Positions 8,034 to 18,081 of a stretch of 51,747 bases of DNA are shown piece by piece; position 1 is the stretch's first letter; the number at the start of each line of letters is the position of its first letter. The stretch is taken from NCBI GenBank assembly GCA_029934515.1, contig JAOZMB010000007.1, forward strand, positions 1-51,747. The letters are read 5' to 3'. A model generated the notes under the pieces. It was not told where the DNA came from. It ran no database searches and saw only the letters and a list, made by a program, of their open reading frames with translations. The stretch is from Bacteroidales bacterium. GTDB lineage: Bacteria; Bacteroidota; Bacteroidia; Bacteroidales; JAADGE01. A program made the translations under genes and the position numbers.

Positions 8034-10631
8034 TTAAAATTCTACACCAATTAATAATATATCGTCAATTTGTTTATATTTTCCTTTCCAACTAATATAT
8101 TCGTTGTAAAAGAATTTATCAAATCTATCCATTGTATAATGTCCGTTTTTAAGGACTAGTTCTCTTAATCTTTTTGCTTGATATTTTCTTCCTGATTCGC
8201 CGCCTATTTGGTCTGGTAAACCGTCTGAGAAGAAAAATATTTTATCTTTATTTTCTATATTAATTTTATGAGTAACGAAGTCTGCTTCTTTTTTTCTTCT
8301 TCTTAAAGGGATACCTCCGACAGCTTTCAGATTACCTTTGTATTGTTTAAGATTTCCGTTTCTTATATGATATAAAGGTCTATGCGCTCCTGCAAATTCA
8401 AGTTCTCTTTTTTTCGGATTTATTTTACATAATGCAATATCCATGCCATCTCTTGCATTTGCATCAGGAGAGTCTTGTTTTAATGTTTTTCTTACTTGAC
8501 TATGAAGCATATCCAAGACTTTACCTGCTGATAGTTCTTTCTCTCGGTCGACAATATTATTCAATATAAAAAAACCAATAAATGAGAGCAATGCTCCTGG
8601 CACACCGTGTCCTGTGCAATCAACTGCCGCAATATATACGTTGTCTCCTTTTACAAAAAACCAAGGGAAATCACCACTTACAACATCTCTTGGGATATGT
8701 AGGATAAATGATTTTGGTAAATACATTTTAATTACATCATTGCTTGGAATTATTGCTGTTTGTATTCTTTTAGCATAATTTATGCTTTCTGTGATACTTT
8801 TATTTTTTTGTTTAATTTCAAGTTCTATACGTTTTCTGTCTGTTACATCGTGTGCAACGAGTAGAATTGTTTCTAGTTCTTCTGTTTTATTAAATTCTGG
8901 GATTGCATTAAATTGAACTATTTTTTTTTCGATTCCTTGTTTGAATATAGTTTCTATATCAATTTTTTCGCCCGATTTTATTACTTCGTCTAATATTTCA
9001 ATAAGAAAACGAGAGATATCTTCATTAATTTTAATATTTGCAATATTATTATTAACAATTTTATCTGGTGTTAGTCCAAGAAAATCTTCGACCATAGGAT
9101 TTGCATAGTAAAATTTTCCTTCTGGTCCGACTCTAATAATCATATCAGGACTGTTCTCAGATAGTGCTTGCATTTCTCCGCTTAATCTTTGTGCTCTTTC
9201 GGCAATTTTTCTAACTGTTATATCACGAGTATTAAAAATAATTCCATTAATTGCGGAATTTTTCATCATATTTTTTCCTATTGTTTCGAGCCAGAGTAGT
9301 TCTTTATTTTTATTTTCGTATGAATATTCAAAAGTTTTAGTAATATTTGGGTTTTCAATCAATTTGTCAAAAGCTTCTTGTAGTATTGATTCTCCTCTGT
9401 CAAATCTGTTCTTACCAATCATTTCTTTTGCATCGAAACCAAGTATTCTTTTCACTGATGGACTGACATATTTTGCAAATCCGTTTTTATCGTAAATTGT
9501 AACAACTTCTGATGCATTTTCGAGCAATGCAAATAGTCTGTTTTGTCCTCTTGCTACTTCGTTCATTTTCTTAGCCAATTCTTTATTCGATTCTTCCAGT
9601 TCTATTTGTGTGCGCTTCATCTGGTTGGCATTTTTTTTCATTGCATCTTCGTTCTTTTGAAGTCTTTTTGTTAATTCCTGCGACTCTTCCAGCAGAGTTT
9701 TTGTTGTTGTATTTACTTTTAGATTAAATAAAGTTTGTCCTATAATTTCTGTAAGCTCTCTAAAAAGCGTTATCATTTGTCGCGGCATATTTTCTTTTAA
9801 TGATGCTATTTCAATAACTCCTTGTAATTTTTCATCGCCTCCAATAAGTGGAGATACCAACATTGTACGTGGTTTTTTATCTCCAAGAATACCGGAACTT
9901 ATTGTAATATAATCATTTGGAATTTCACGTCTATAAATATAAGCCATTTCGTAAGCAACCTGTCCTACAAGTCCTTGTCCTATATTAAATTCGTTGTACT
10001 CATATTTTTTTCTATTGTAAGCATAAGTTGTTACATTGCTGAGCTTGTTTGTTTTTTCATTAAAAATATAAAAAGCGCCTTGTATAGAATCGGTATAATT
10101 TATTAAACTAACAAGAGTTTCATAAGCAAGTTTTTCAATATTATCGTGTTTTCTTAGAATATCAGCAATAATTTCTTTTCCTTTTGCTATCCAATTTTGT
10201 TCTGTTTCTTTTTTGTATGTTTCGACAAGGTTATTACGCATTTTCAGTAGCGAATTACCGAGTTTATCATCTGGTTGTATATCTTTTTTGCTAACTAATA
10301 AATCTCCTTCTCCTATTCTTTTAGCAATTTCAGAATTTTTTTCTATTATTTCTTCTTTCTCGTAAATATCATCTTGAATCAGCTTCCACTTTTTGTTCAT
10401 TGCTTTCAACAAAAAAAATACGCCGAGTCCAATTATAAGAGGAATTATTTCAATTATATATAATAATTTTTGTTCTTGATGCATCCTAACAAAATCGGAA
10501 AAATTAACCATATAATTCTCGGAAATAAAATTTACCAACCATACAGTAATTGGGAAAATAATACCGAAAATAATACCGAAAATCGTATATTTCTTTATTG
10601 GATATACAACAATTTTGTGTTTATTGTTCAT
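8034..10631 (-). CDS. SpoIIE/PP2C-family phosphatase with TM, GAF and two PAS domains (SiaA-like functional analogue)
   Basis: C-terminal AAVDCTGHGVPGALLSFIG, RDGMDIALCKI, FFFSDGLPDQIGG; GAF (GQGLVGQVAYEM...GVIEIAS); PAS repeats. Confidence 0.87.
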   Translation of the reverse strand: MNNKHKIVVYPIKKYTIFGIIFGIIFPITVWLVNFISENYMVNFSDFVRMHQEQKLLYIIEIIPLIIGLGVFFLLKAMNKKWKLIQDDIYEKEEIIEKNSEIAKRIGEGDLLVSKKDIQPDDKLGNSLLKMRNNLVETYKKETEQNWIAKGKEIIADILRKHDNIEKLAYETLVSLINYTDSIQGAFYIFNEKTNKLSNVTTYAYNRKKYEYNEFNIGQGLVGQVAYEMAYIYRREIPNDYITISSGILGDKKPRTMLVSPLIGGDEKLQGVIEIASLKENMPRQMITLFRELTEIIGQTLFNLKVNTTTKTLLEESQELTKRLQKNEDAMKKNANQMKRTQIELEESNKELAKKMNEVARGQNRLFALLENASEVVTIYDKNGFAKYVSPSVKRILGFDAKEMIGKNRFDRGESILQEAFDKLIENPNITKTFEYSYENKNKELLWLETIGKNMMKNSAINGIIFNTRDITVRKIAERAQRLSGEMQALSENSPDMIIRVGPEGKFYYANPMVEDFLGLTPDKIVNNNIANIKINEDISRFLIEILDEVIKSGEKIDIETIFKQGIEKKIVQFNAIPEFNKTEELETILLVAHDVTDRKRIELEIKQKNKSITESINYAKRIQTAIIPSNDVIKMYLPKSFILHIPRDVVSGDFPWFFVKGDNVYIAAVDCTGHGVPGALLSFIGFFILNNIVDREKELSAGKVLDMLHSQVRKTLKQDSPDANARDGMDIALCKINPKKRELEFAGAHRPLYHIRNGNLKQYKGNLKAVGGIPLRRRKKEADFVTHKINIENKDKIFFFSDGLPDQIGGESGRKYQAKRLRELVLKNGHYTMDRFDKFFYNEYISWKGKYKQIDDILLIGVEF

Positions 10632-10922
10632 TCTTTAATTTTGTTTATCAATAATCATAAATTTTATAAATAAATTTACTGTGACCTTAGCTTTCTTTTT
10701 TATTTCTATTCAAAAATTTTCATCATTTATATATTGCAAAATTAACATTTTTTTTTTATTATACATTATTTTTTGAATGTTTATTATCTTATTAATTAAT
10801 CAAATAATTATCTAACAATCTAATAATCTAACAATTTAATTGAAAATCAACACGTTAAAAGAATATATATTAATTTGTTAGTTCTATAAAATATTGTTTT
10901 TTTTATAAAAAAAATCATTTTT

Positions 10923-13034
10923 TCAGTTTCTATTTTTCAGTTTTTCCAGTTCATTTTCAAGTTTTATATTTCGTTCCATCATTTTTTTCATATCTATTTT
11001 CATAAATTTTTCTTGTTCATTTAGTTTTTCGTTTTTATTCAATGCTTCTTCTAATAGTTTTTTGTTTATTTCTTCTTTTTTGATTCTAATTGTAATATCA
11101 TTTCCAAGTAATAATATTCCAGTTATTCTTTTTTCGTTGTTTTTTACTGGAATAAATTGTGCCATCAACCAAAGTTTTTTATTATTTTTTGTAATCAATT
11201 TAAGATTTGTTTTAATAACTTTTCCAGCTGATACATTTCTAATAATTTCTTTAAACTCGCCGATTTTATTTTCTGACATAATAATAGAAAAATCTTTATT
11301 AATCAACTCATCATCATGATAATTTGTTTTGTTTAAGAAAAAACTATTTACAGAACTAATTCTACCTTTTCGATTTAGTTCAGCTTTTAATAATGTTTTA
11401 TCTACGGCATTTATTAATTTTGATATTTCTATTTCATTTTTTTCTGCAATTTCTTGTGCTTTTTTTAGTTCGTTAATTTTTATTCTCAATTTGGAATCTT
11501 GCAAGGCAAGTTCCTTAGATTTTGTTCGAGATTCTATTAACAATTCTGCTGTTTTTTGACTAATTTTTGTTGTTTTAATTGTAGATGAGATATTTTCGGC
11601 AATATTTTCAACAAAATTAATTTCATTTTTCGTAAATTCATATAAAGAAGCAATTTCAATAACACCCAGAAGTTCTGTATTTGTTTTCAGTGGAACGATA
11701 ATCAAACTTCTCGGCGACGATTCTCCAAGACCAGATTCAATTTCCATATATTCTTTTGGTACTTTATTTAACCATATAGTATTTTTTTCTAATGCACACA
11801 TTCCGAGCAGTCCTTCGCCAATCAATATTTTCTTTTTCTTGTATTTTTTGCGGTCATAAGCGAATATAGATATTAATTCCAAAAAGATATCGTCTTCATT
11901 TTTATTATTTATAATAAATATACCGCCCTGACTCGAATTTAAATATTTTACAAGGTTCTTGATTATTGCATCAGTAAGCGATTTAAGATTTGTTGTTGAG
12001 CTTCTTAAAATTTCATTAAACTTCTCAATACCATTTACAGTCCACTGACGTATTTTTTCTTCTTCTATTCTATGTTTTTCGTCTTCTGCATTTTTACGTA
12101 AAATATCTCTAAGGTTTATCAAACCAGTCTCTATTGGATTATTTTTATTGAAATTAATAAATTCTGCTTCGAAATCATTTTCTTTTATTTTGTTAATAAA
12201 ACTAACAGTTTCTGTAAGTTTTGATGTAAGTTTTTCTATTTCTATAATAATATGCTCAAACTCTTTTGGGTTCTTTTTTAGAACAAATTTTTCATGTTTA
12301 CTTTTATTTATTCTCTTAATTTGTAATCCAATTAAGTTAATTGGTTGAATTACAATATTATATATAAAATAAACCAAAAATATAGATATAAAAATATAAA
12401 TAATTATTGATAATATAAAAATAATATTTTGATAATTCGACAATATTTTTTTTTGATTCGCTAAATAACTAATTATTGTTGTATTTGCATCAAACAATAA
12501 TTTATGATTACTTTTTATGTAATCAATTGACATAACTGTATTTGGATTGTTTATTTTCTTAACTTTTATAATTTCTTTTTTTTGCTCGTTTATAATTGTA
12601 TCCATAGGAATTTTCAGAAAAGAGTGTATAGGTTCTTTTATAATTTTGTTTACTTCGTCCTTATATTTTTCCCATAAATGTTCAGTTACTTTTACTTTAT
12701 TACTTAATTCTTTTTCTGGTTCAGGTAATATTATTCCTTTTGTGTATTCAGGTGGAATACCGCCATTATTAAGAACAGGCAATGTAAAATCATATAAACT
12801 GACTGCATTTGTTAGTTCTTCTCTAACTTCTTTTTCATTATCAAATATCTGTCCAGAATATAAAGTTATTTTAGTAATTATTAATTTATTTCTTTCTATA
12901 ATTTTAATTATATGAACGAGTGTAGTCTTATTTTTCATTATTTTATTGTTCAAAAAATAAGATAAGCTACTAATAAATATTATTAATAATAATAATGAAA
13001 TTATCTTAAACAATATTGAATGGTTCTTTAACAT
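10923..13034 (-). CDS. Membrane sensor protein: TM, extracytoplasmic domain, HAMP, GAF, PAS, C-terminal coiled coil; no enzymatic output domain seen
   Basis: 703 aa; two hydrophobic segments, GAF (GEGLLGMCALEKN...GVIEIASLYE), PAS (NSFFLNKTNYHDDELINKDF), ends in a lysine/glutamate coiled coil. Confidence 0.78.
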   Translation of the reverse strand: MLKNHSILFKIISLLLLIIFISSLSYFLNNKIMKNKTTLVHIIKIIERNKLIITKITLYSGQIFDNEKEVREELTNAVSLYDFTLPVLNNGGIPPEYTKGIILPEPEKELSNKVKVTEHLWEKYKDEVNKIIKEPIHSFLKIPMDTIINEQKKEIIKVKKINNPNTVMSIDYIKSNHKLLFDANTTIISYLANQKKILSNYQNIIFILSIIIYIFISIFLVYFIYNIVIQPINLIGLQIKRINKSKHEKFVLKKNPKEFEHIIIEIEKLTSKLTETVSFINKIKENDFEAEFINFNKNNPIETGLINLRDILRKNAEDEKHRIEEEKIRQWTVNGIEKFNEILRSSTTNLKSLTDAIIKNLVKYLNSSQGGIFIINNKNEDDIFLELISIFAYDRKKYKKKKILIGEGLLGMCALEKNTIWLNKVPKEYMEIESGLGESSPRSLIIVPLKTNTELLGVIEIASLYEFTKNEINFVENIAENISSTIKTTKISQKTAELLIESRTKSKELALQDSKLRIKINELKKAQEIAEKNEIEISKLINAVDKTLLKAELNRKGRISSVNSFFLNKTNYHDDELINKDFSIIMSENKIGEFKEIIRNVSAGKVIKTNLKLITKNNKKLWLMAQFIPVKNNEKRITGILLLGNDITIRIKKEEINKKLLEEALNKNEKLNEQEKFMKIDMKKMMERNIKLENELEKLKNRN

Positions 13035-13065
13035 GGTTCTTTTATATTAAATATTTTTTCGCAAA

Positions 13066-15657
13066 CTAAATTGTTGCAATACGTTTATCTTTTTGTGTTC
13101 TTAATTCTATATAATCATTTGATATGTAAAAAGCAAACAAATTTGCAAGCCTTACAGCTATATCCTGATGTTTAAATGTTCCGTTATTATTTTGTTCTGT
13201 AATAAAAGCATACAAACCTATTTTATTAATTTTTGTCATATAATTAAAATTATTTTTTCCAGACAAAATTATTGCTCTTACTGATGCTTTTAGGTCTCCT
13301 GAGAACATTAATCCTGCACGGTCAGCCGTAAATTGCATAATTCTTGAAACAGCAAGTAGTTCATGTTTTTTATCTTTTTTTGTTCGTTTATTAGCTATTT
13401 TCTGATAAAATTTATCAAGCATTAATGCACTTCCAAGAATATTTCCTCCAGCTGATAGTTTTTCAACATTAACTAATAATTTTGATAATCCTTGAAGTTT
13501 TGATACATTTCTTATTGATTTTCCTATTACACCCGCAACAGGGACGATACCCAAAAGAGTGTCGAGTAACAAATATCCTTTATCTGCGGCACCTCGCCAG
13601 ACATCATTTGAAGTAATTCGAGAATGATTAAAATAAATATGTGCCGCTTCTTCACCTATCGCAAATCTTAACTCTGGACTCGTCATAAAAAAATCAGAAG
13701 TTTTATTTATGTGTTCCGAACCAATAATAATAAATGGTGGTTCGCCTTCGTAACCTCTAATTCCAACACTTTTTTCGCCTCTTGCAAAGTAAATCTCTAA
13801 GTTGTCAATTCCAAAAGCTTTTTTTATTTCTTTTAAATCTTTATAAATATTGTTATGTTCTTCTGGCGAAAGTTTTTCTGAGAACATTTTTACTGTAGAA
13901 TAATCTTCTTTTTTAATTTTTGAAATCCATCTCTGAAAAGGATAAAAACCTCCATGTTTTTGTGTTGCTGGATGTCTCAGGTTGTTTTCTATATTTTTTT
14001 TGCTTAGTTCTTCAAATTTAATATCATTTATCTTTTTTTCTTCTCTTTTTATGTTTCCTTTTGATAATAAATCTAATAATATCGAAGCATTTATTGTTAG
14101 TTCGTTTTCGGAATTTTCTTTTAAAGCTATCAATCTTTTTTTGTTTAAAGGTTGCAATTGTGCTGTTTTCAATATATATTCCTTAGCTTTTTCATTATCA
14201 TTTGCATCTATCAGCAAATCAAGAACAGATATTTTTAATAACTGCCCGCTGGAAGCACTTGTCAAATTTGTTCTGTCCGATGGCAACAAATCCAAAACAG
14301 ATTCATCTGGAAGTTTTTTAATTAATCTGTTAAGTATTTTTATTGCACTTTTATCCTCTTTACAATCAATCAGATATTTACAATAATTTATTTCAAATAA
14401 TGTTCTATTTATAGAGTCTTTATTTTTTTTCAAAAACTCGTCTCTTACTTCTTCATAAAATAAATTAAGACCATCTTTTTGTTCTTTTGTTTTAGCTATA
14501 TTGTTCATTAATTGCAATATAAGAGCTTTATCTGTATGCGAGATGTTCCATTTTTTGCTTAATGTTTTTAAATGTTCTTTTGTTCTTTCTGCATTCATTA
14601 TTTCTGTCAATGTTTTCGTAGCTTCACTTTGTTCGAAATCTTCTATCTTTTTTTCTCTCAGGTCAATATAATATTTGCATAATTTATCATAAGGATTTTC
14701 TTCTTCTGCAATCAATATTTTTAATATTTTTAACGAATATTCTACTTTACCATTTATATAATTTAATCTTGATAATTCTCTGAGTCTTTCGTTCTGCTCT
14801 AACAAAACAGCACTTTCTATTTCAGAAAAAAGTTTTGAATTAGAACGTTCTGACATACATCTTACTGTACCCATTCTTATTTCATTTCTAATAATATTTC
14901 TTTTTACATCAAATTCTTTACCAGAAATCTTTTTAAATAAAATTATTTCACCTTTTTCATCAAAACCAGCAATAAGAATATTTATATTTGTCATTATAAA
15001 AATAAGGTCTAAATTTTTTTCGGAATCTTCAAGTTCCTCGTAACCTTTCAATGACATTATATTAAGTTTGGCAAGCATAATTTCATCTTTCTCACACACA
15101 GAATAAAACCAAATTTTTTGATAAAATGGTATCGTTTGAATATATCTATTATTATAAATAATTTTACGAGGTTTATTAACCGTTAATATTTCTTGTAATA
15201 TATTTTTTTGGATATACGTCGTAATTTCTTCTTTATAAGAATTGTTAAACCACGATGTAAAACTAATTGCTTCTTTCTCAAATGGATTTTTACTCCATGA
15301 TACTGGTTTTAACAAGTACATTATTTCTTGTTCAAACTGCATCATAAACAGATTAAATTCACCTCCGACTCCAAAAGTTTTTTTTATTCCTTTTGCTCTT
15401 CCGTATTCAATCTTATACATATTTTTTTCGATAATTGAAGTCTTCGTTTTCAGAGATAACTCATCTTGCATATATTTCTTTAAGTTCTCAGTAAACTGTT
15501 CGATATTAAAATTATCTGGCAAATACAGTATCTTTCCGTTTTTTAATATAAACTCGTATAAGTTAAATTCTTCATCATTTAGAATTTCCTTTTTTTCGCT
15601 TATTTTCTGAATTAACTCGTTTTTTTTATCTATTATATTTCCAAAAAAGTTTTTCAT
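13066..15657 (-). CDS. Large protein with TPR-like middle region and degenerate M48-like metallopeptidase domain
   Basis: IGEEAAHIYFNHSR aligns with the M48 GHExxH region and IMQFTADRAGLMFSGD with the M48 ExEADRxG region, but with substituted zinc ligands. Confidence 0.6.
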   Translation of the reverse strand: MKNFFGNIIDKKNELIQKISEKKEILNDEEFNLYEFILKNGKILYLPDNFNIEQFTENLKKYMQDELSLKTKTSIIEKNMYKIEYGRAKGIKKTFGVGGEFNLFMMQFEQEIMYLLKPVSWSKNPFEKEAISFTSWFNNSYKEEITTYIQKNILQEILTVNKPRKIIYNNRYIQTIPFYQKIWFYSVCEKDEIMLAKLNIMSLKGYEELEDSEKNLDLIFIMTNINILIAGFDEKGEIILFKKISGKEFDVKRNIIRNEIRMGTVRCMSERSNSKLFSEIESAVLLEQNERLRELSRLNYINGKVEYSLKILKILIAEEENPYDKLCKYYIDLREKKIEDFEQSEATKTLTEIMNAERTKEHLKTLSKKWNISHTDKALILQLMNNIAKTKEQKDGLNLFYEEVRDEFLKKNKDSINRTLFEINYCKYLIDCKEDKSAIKILNRLIKKLPDESVLDLLPSDRTNLTSASSGQLLKISVLDLLIDANDNEKAKEYILKTAQLQPLNKKRLIALKENSENELTINASILLDLLSKGNIKREEKKINDIKFEELSKKNIENNLRHPATQKHGGFYPFQRWISKIKKEDYSTVKMFSEKLSPEEHNNIYKDLKEIKKAFGIDNLEIYFARGEKSVGIRGYEGEPPFIIIGSEHINKTSDFFMTSPELRFAIGEEAAHIYFNHSRITSNDVWRGAADKGYLLLDTLLGIVPVAGVIGKSIRNVSKLQGLSKLLVNVEKLSAGGNILGSALMLDKFYQKIANKRTKKDKKHELLAVSRIMQFTADRAGLMFSGDLKASVRAIILSGKNNFNYMTKINKIGLYAFITEQNNNGTFKHQDIAVRLANLFAFYISNDYIELRTQKDKRIATI

Positions 15658-15713
15658 TTTTTTATTTAATATTTTTGTTTGTGAATATTTTTATTATTTA
15701 TGATACTATAAAA

Positions 15714-17000
15714 TTATTTTTCAGTATCATTTTTAATATTTGTAATTTTAGGCAATTTCCATTTTTCATATCCTATTTTTCTACTTTCTGCTTTTCTTAC
15801 TGCCGAACGAGCTTTATGTTTATCGTAAACCATTGCAACTGTCATTATTACACTTGATGATATTATTATAAAAAGCAAAATTCCAGAGTCAAAATTTTTA
15901 TTTTCTGTTTGATGAGGAATTGCATAAAATAGAAGTATTGTAATCAGTCCACGTGGTGCGATAAAAAGTTGCGGAAATATATCTTTTCTTATAAATATTT
16001 TCAAAATCAAAAATCTTATTAAATATATTGATAAAAGAATTAAACCGCTAATCGTTACAACTTCAATACTTTTTATAGAACTTATACTTATTGTTATTCC
16101 AAATACCACAAAAAAGAAAGTCCTTACAACAAATGAAGTTTCTCCTGTTATTACGTGTAAACCATCGTAAATGAGTTTTGCTTTTTCTGGGTTTAGATAT
16201 TTTCCTATTCTTCCCTGAAAGAACAATTTCATGTTCGCAATAATCAATCCAAAAATTAGTATAATTATCAATGATGAGAAGTGCATTTTTTTGCCTATCG
16301 CATACAATAAAAGTAAAGATGATATTAATAAAAATAATTTAATCTGACTTTTGATATTCTGAAAGACAAGTATTAAAATATATCCAGAAACCAAAGATAT
16401 AATAATTGTTATTCCAAAATTTGCAAAGAACATCATTGTGCTACCACTTTCACCATCTTCGCTTGTTATTTGTGCCGTAAGAAAATAAAAAATTAATATT
16501 CCAAGTATATCAGAGAACGTACTTTCATAAATATGGAACTCTTTTTTTTTGCCAGAGAATCCAGCAACACTTGGTATTATGATTGCACTTGATAATATTG
16601 ATATTGGAGTTGCATATATCCATGCACTTAATCTTGTCATATCTTTTATAAAATATAATAAAATTTCAGATGCAGCATAAATTGAAACAAGTAATCCGAT
16701 AAGAGCTATTGAGAATGCTTTTAGTATTGGCACTAATTTTTCTTTTTCAAGTTCAAGTTCAAGTGCGGCTTCAAGCACAATCATTATAAGTCCTACAATA
16801 CCGAGCATTTCAAGAATAGGAAAAAAATCTATACTCGGAATGTTCATATATTGCATTCCTATTTTTATGGCAAGTCCAGTAAAAATTAACATCAAAACAG
16901 AAGGAACATTTGTTTTTTGTGAAATTGCATTGTAAAAAAAAGACAATATCACTATAATTGATGCTCCTATTATTAAATCGTAAGACGATAATATGTTCAT
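15714..17000 (-). CDS. Cation:proton antiporter (CPA family)
   Basis: 428 aa, ~12 TM segments; VLEAALELELEKEKL, FSDILGILIFYFL, FVVFGITI, FIAPRGLITILLFYAIP. Confidence 0.85.
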   Translation of the reverse strand: MNILSSYDLIIGASIIVILSFFYNAISQKTNVPSVLMLIFTGLAIKIGMQYMNIPSIDFFPILEMLGIVGLIMIVLEAALELELEKEKLVPILKAFSIALIGLLVSIYAASEILLYFIKDMTRLSAWIYATPISILSSAIIIPSVAGFSGKKKEFHIYESTFSDILGILIFYFLTAQITSEDGESGSTMMFFANFGITIIISLVSGYILILVFQNIKSQIKLFLLISSLLLLYAIGKKMHFSSLIIILIFGLIIANMKLFFQGRIGKYLNPEKAKLIYDGLHVITGETSFVVRTFFFVVFGITISISSIKSIEVVTISGLILLSIYLIRFLILKIFIRKDIFPQLFIAPRGLITILLFYAIPHQTENKNFDSGILLFIIISSSVIMTVAMVYDKHKARSAVRKAESRKIGYEKWKLPKITNIKNDTEK

Positions 17001-17081
17001 TTTTTTATATTAAATTATATTTTTTTTTGTATTCAGTAATTTTGATTATCTGCTATATTTAAGAAATATAAAAGAGATAAA

Positions 17082-17816
17082 TTAATTTTTAGATTTCAAA
17101 ATTGAAATTTTTATATCCTGTTTTTGTATAAGTTTGACAACAGCATTAATATCAGAGTTCTCGTGCAATAGTATTTTTGCAGTGATTTTTTCTTGTGACT
17201 CATCTGGCAAAATCTCTGGAACAAAAGAATGGTCTGTGTATGGCATTGTTATCATAATGTCGTATATTGTTGATTTTAATTCATTAAAATTTTCTACATT
17301 TTTTGCATTTATTTCTATAAAACTAAACTTTGCATTATTATCTTTTTCTGGTAATGTAAATCCAGTTTTAAGAAGTTTTGTGTAATTTACATAAATTCTG
17401 TCATAATCTGCGATGATTATTAATCCAAGCCTATTACGTTTTATTACTCTTCCGTGTCTTTTTTTAAATATAATTTTTTCGCCGTATTTTATAAAACTTC
17501 TGAACAGAATAATTCTTCCACTTAAATAGCTTCTTACCCAAGGGAAAAAAATTATAAGCAAAACAATCGCTACGGCAGAGTAATATATAGGATTGAGCAT
17601 TATTAATTTTCCTGTAATATGCACTAAAATAACTGGTTCGAAAATAATTTCAAATTTTAAGAACACAGTCTGCAAAGGTAAATATCTGCCAGACCTGAGA
17701 GTAATATTTTCTGTTCTCTTTCGTGTCCATTCAACTATCAACCAAGATATTACAGAAATTATTGCATGAAATATAAAATTGCTAATACTTATGGTTTTTA
17801 AAATAGGAAGCTCCAT
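17082..17816 (-). CDS. MscS-like mechanosensitive channel family protein (divergent)
   Basis: TM N-terminus, then FIKYGEKIIFKKRHGRVIKRNRLGLIIIADYDRIYVNYTKLL resembling the MscS beta domain. Confidence 0.6.
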   Translation of the reverse strand: MELPILKTISISNFIFHAIISVISWLIVEWTRKRTENITLRSGRYLPLQTVFLKFEIIFEPVILVHITGKLIMLNPIYYSAVAIVLLIIFFPWVRSYLSGRIILFRSFIKYGEKIIFKKRHGRVIKRNRLGLIIIADYDRIYVNYTKLLKTGFTLPEKDNNAKFSFIEINAKNVENFNELKSTIYDIMITMPYTDHSFVPEILPDESQEKITAKILLHENSDINAVVKLIQKQDIKISILKSKN

Positions 17817-18081
17817 CTTGTCAGATTATTAATAGAATCACACGTTTTTTATATTTGCAAATGTATAAAACTTTTGTTAAATAAAAAAATAACAGTTTAT
17901 AAAATTCTAAGTGTAAATTACAAAACAAAGAATTAATTACAAATTGTAAAAAAAAATTGTGCTAAAAAACTAAAAATTATTATTCGTTTGCCAAATCTAA
18001 TTTTATTAGGTGTTACTTGGAATCAAATAATAGGAACATGGAAGAACGCAGATTATACGGATTTTCACGGATTTATAAATA

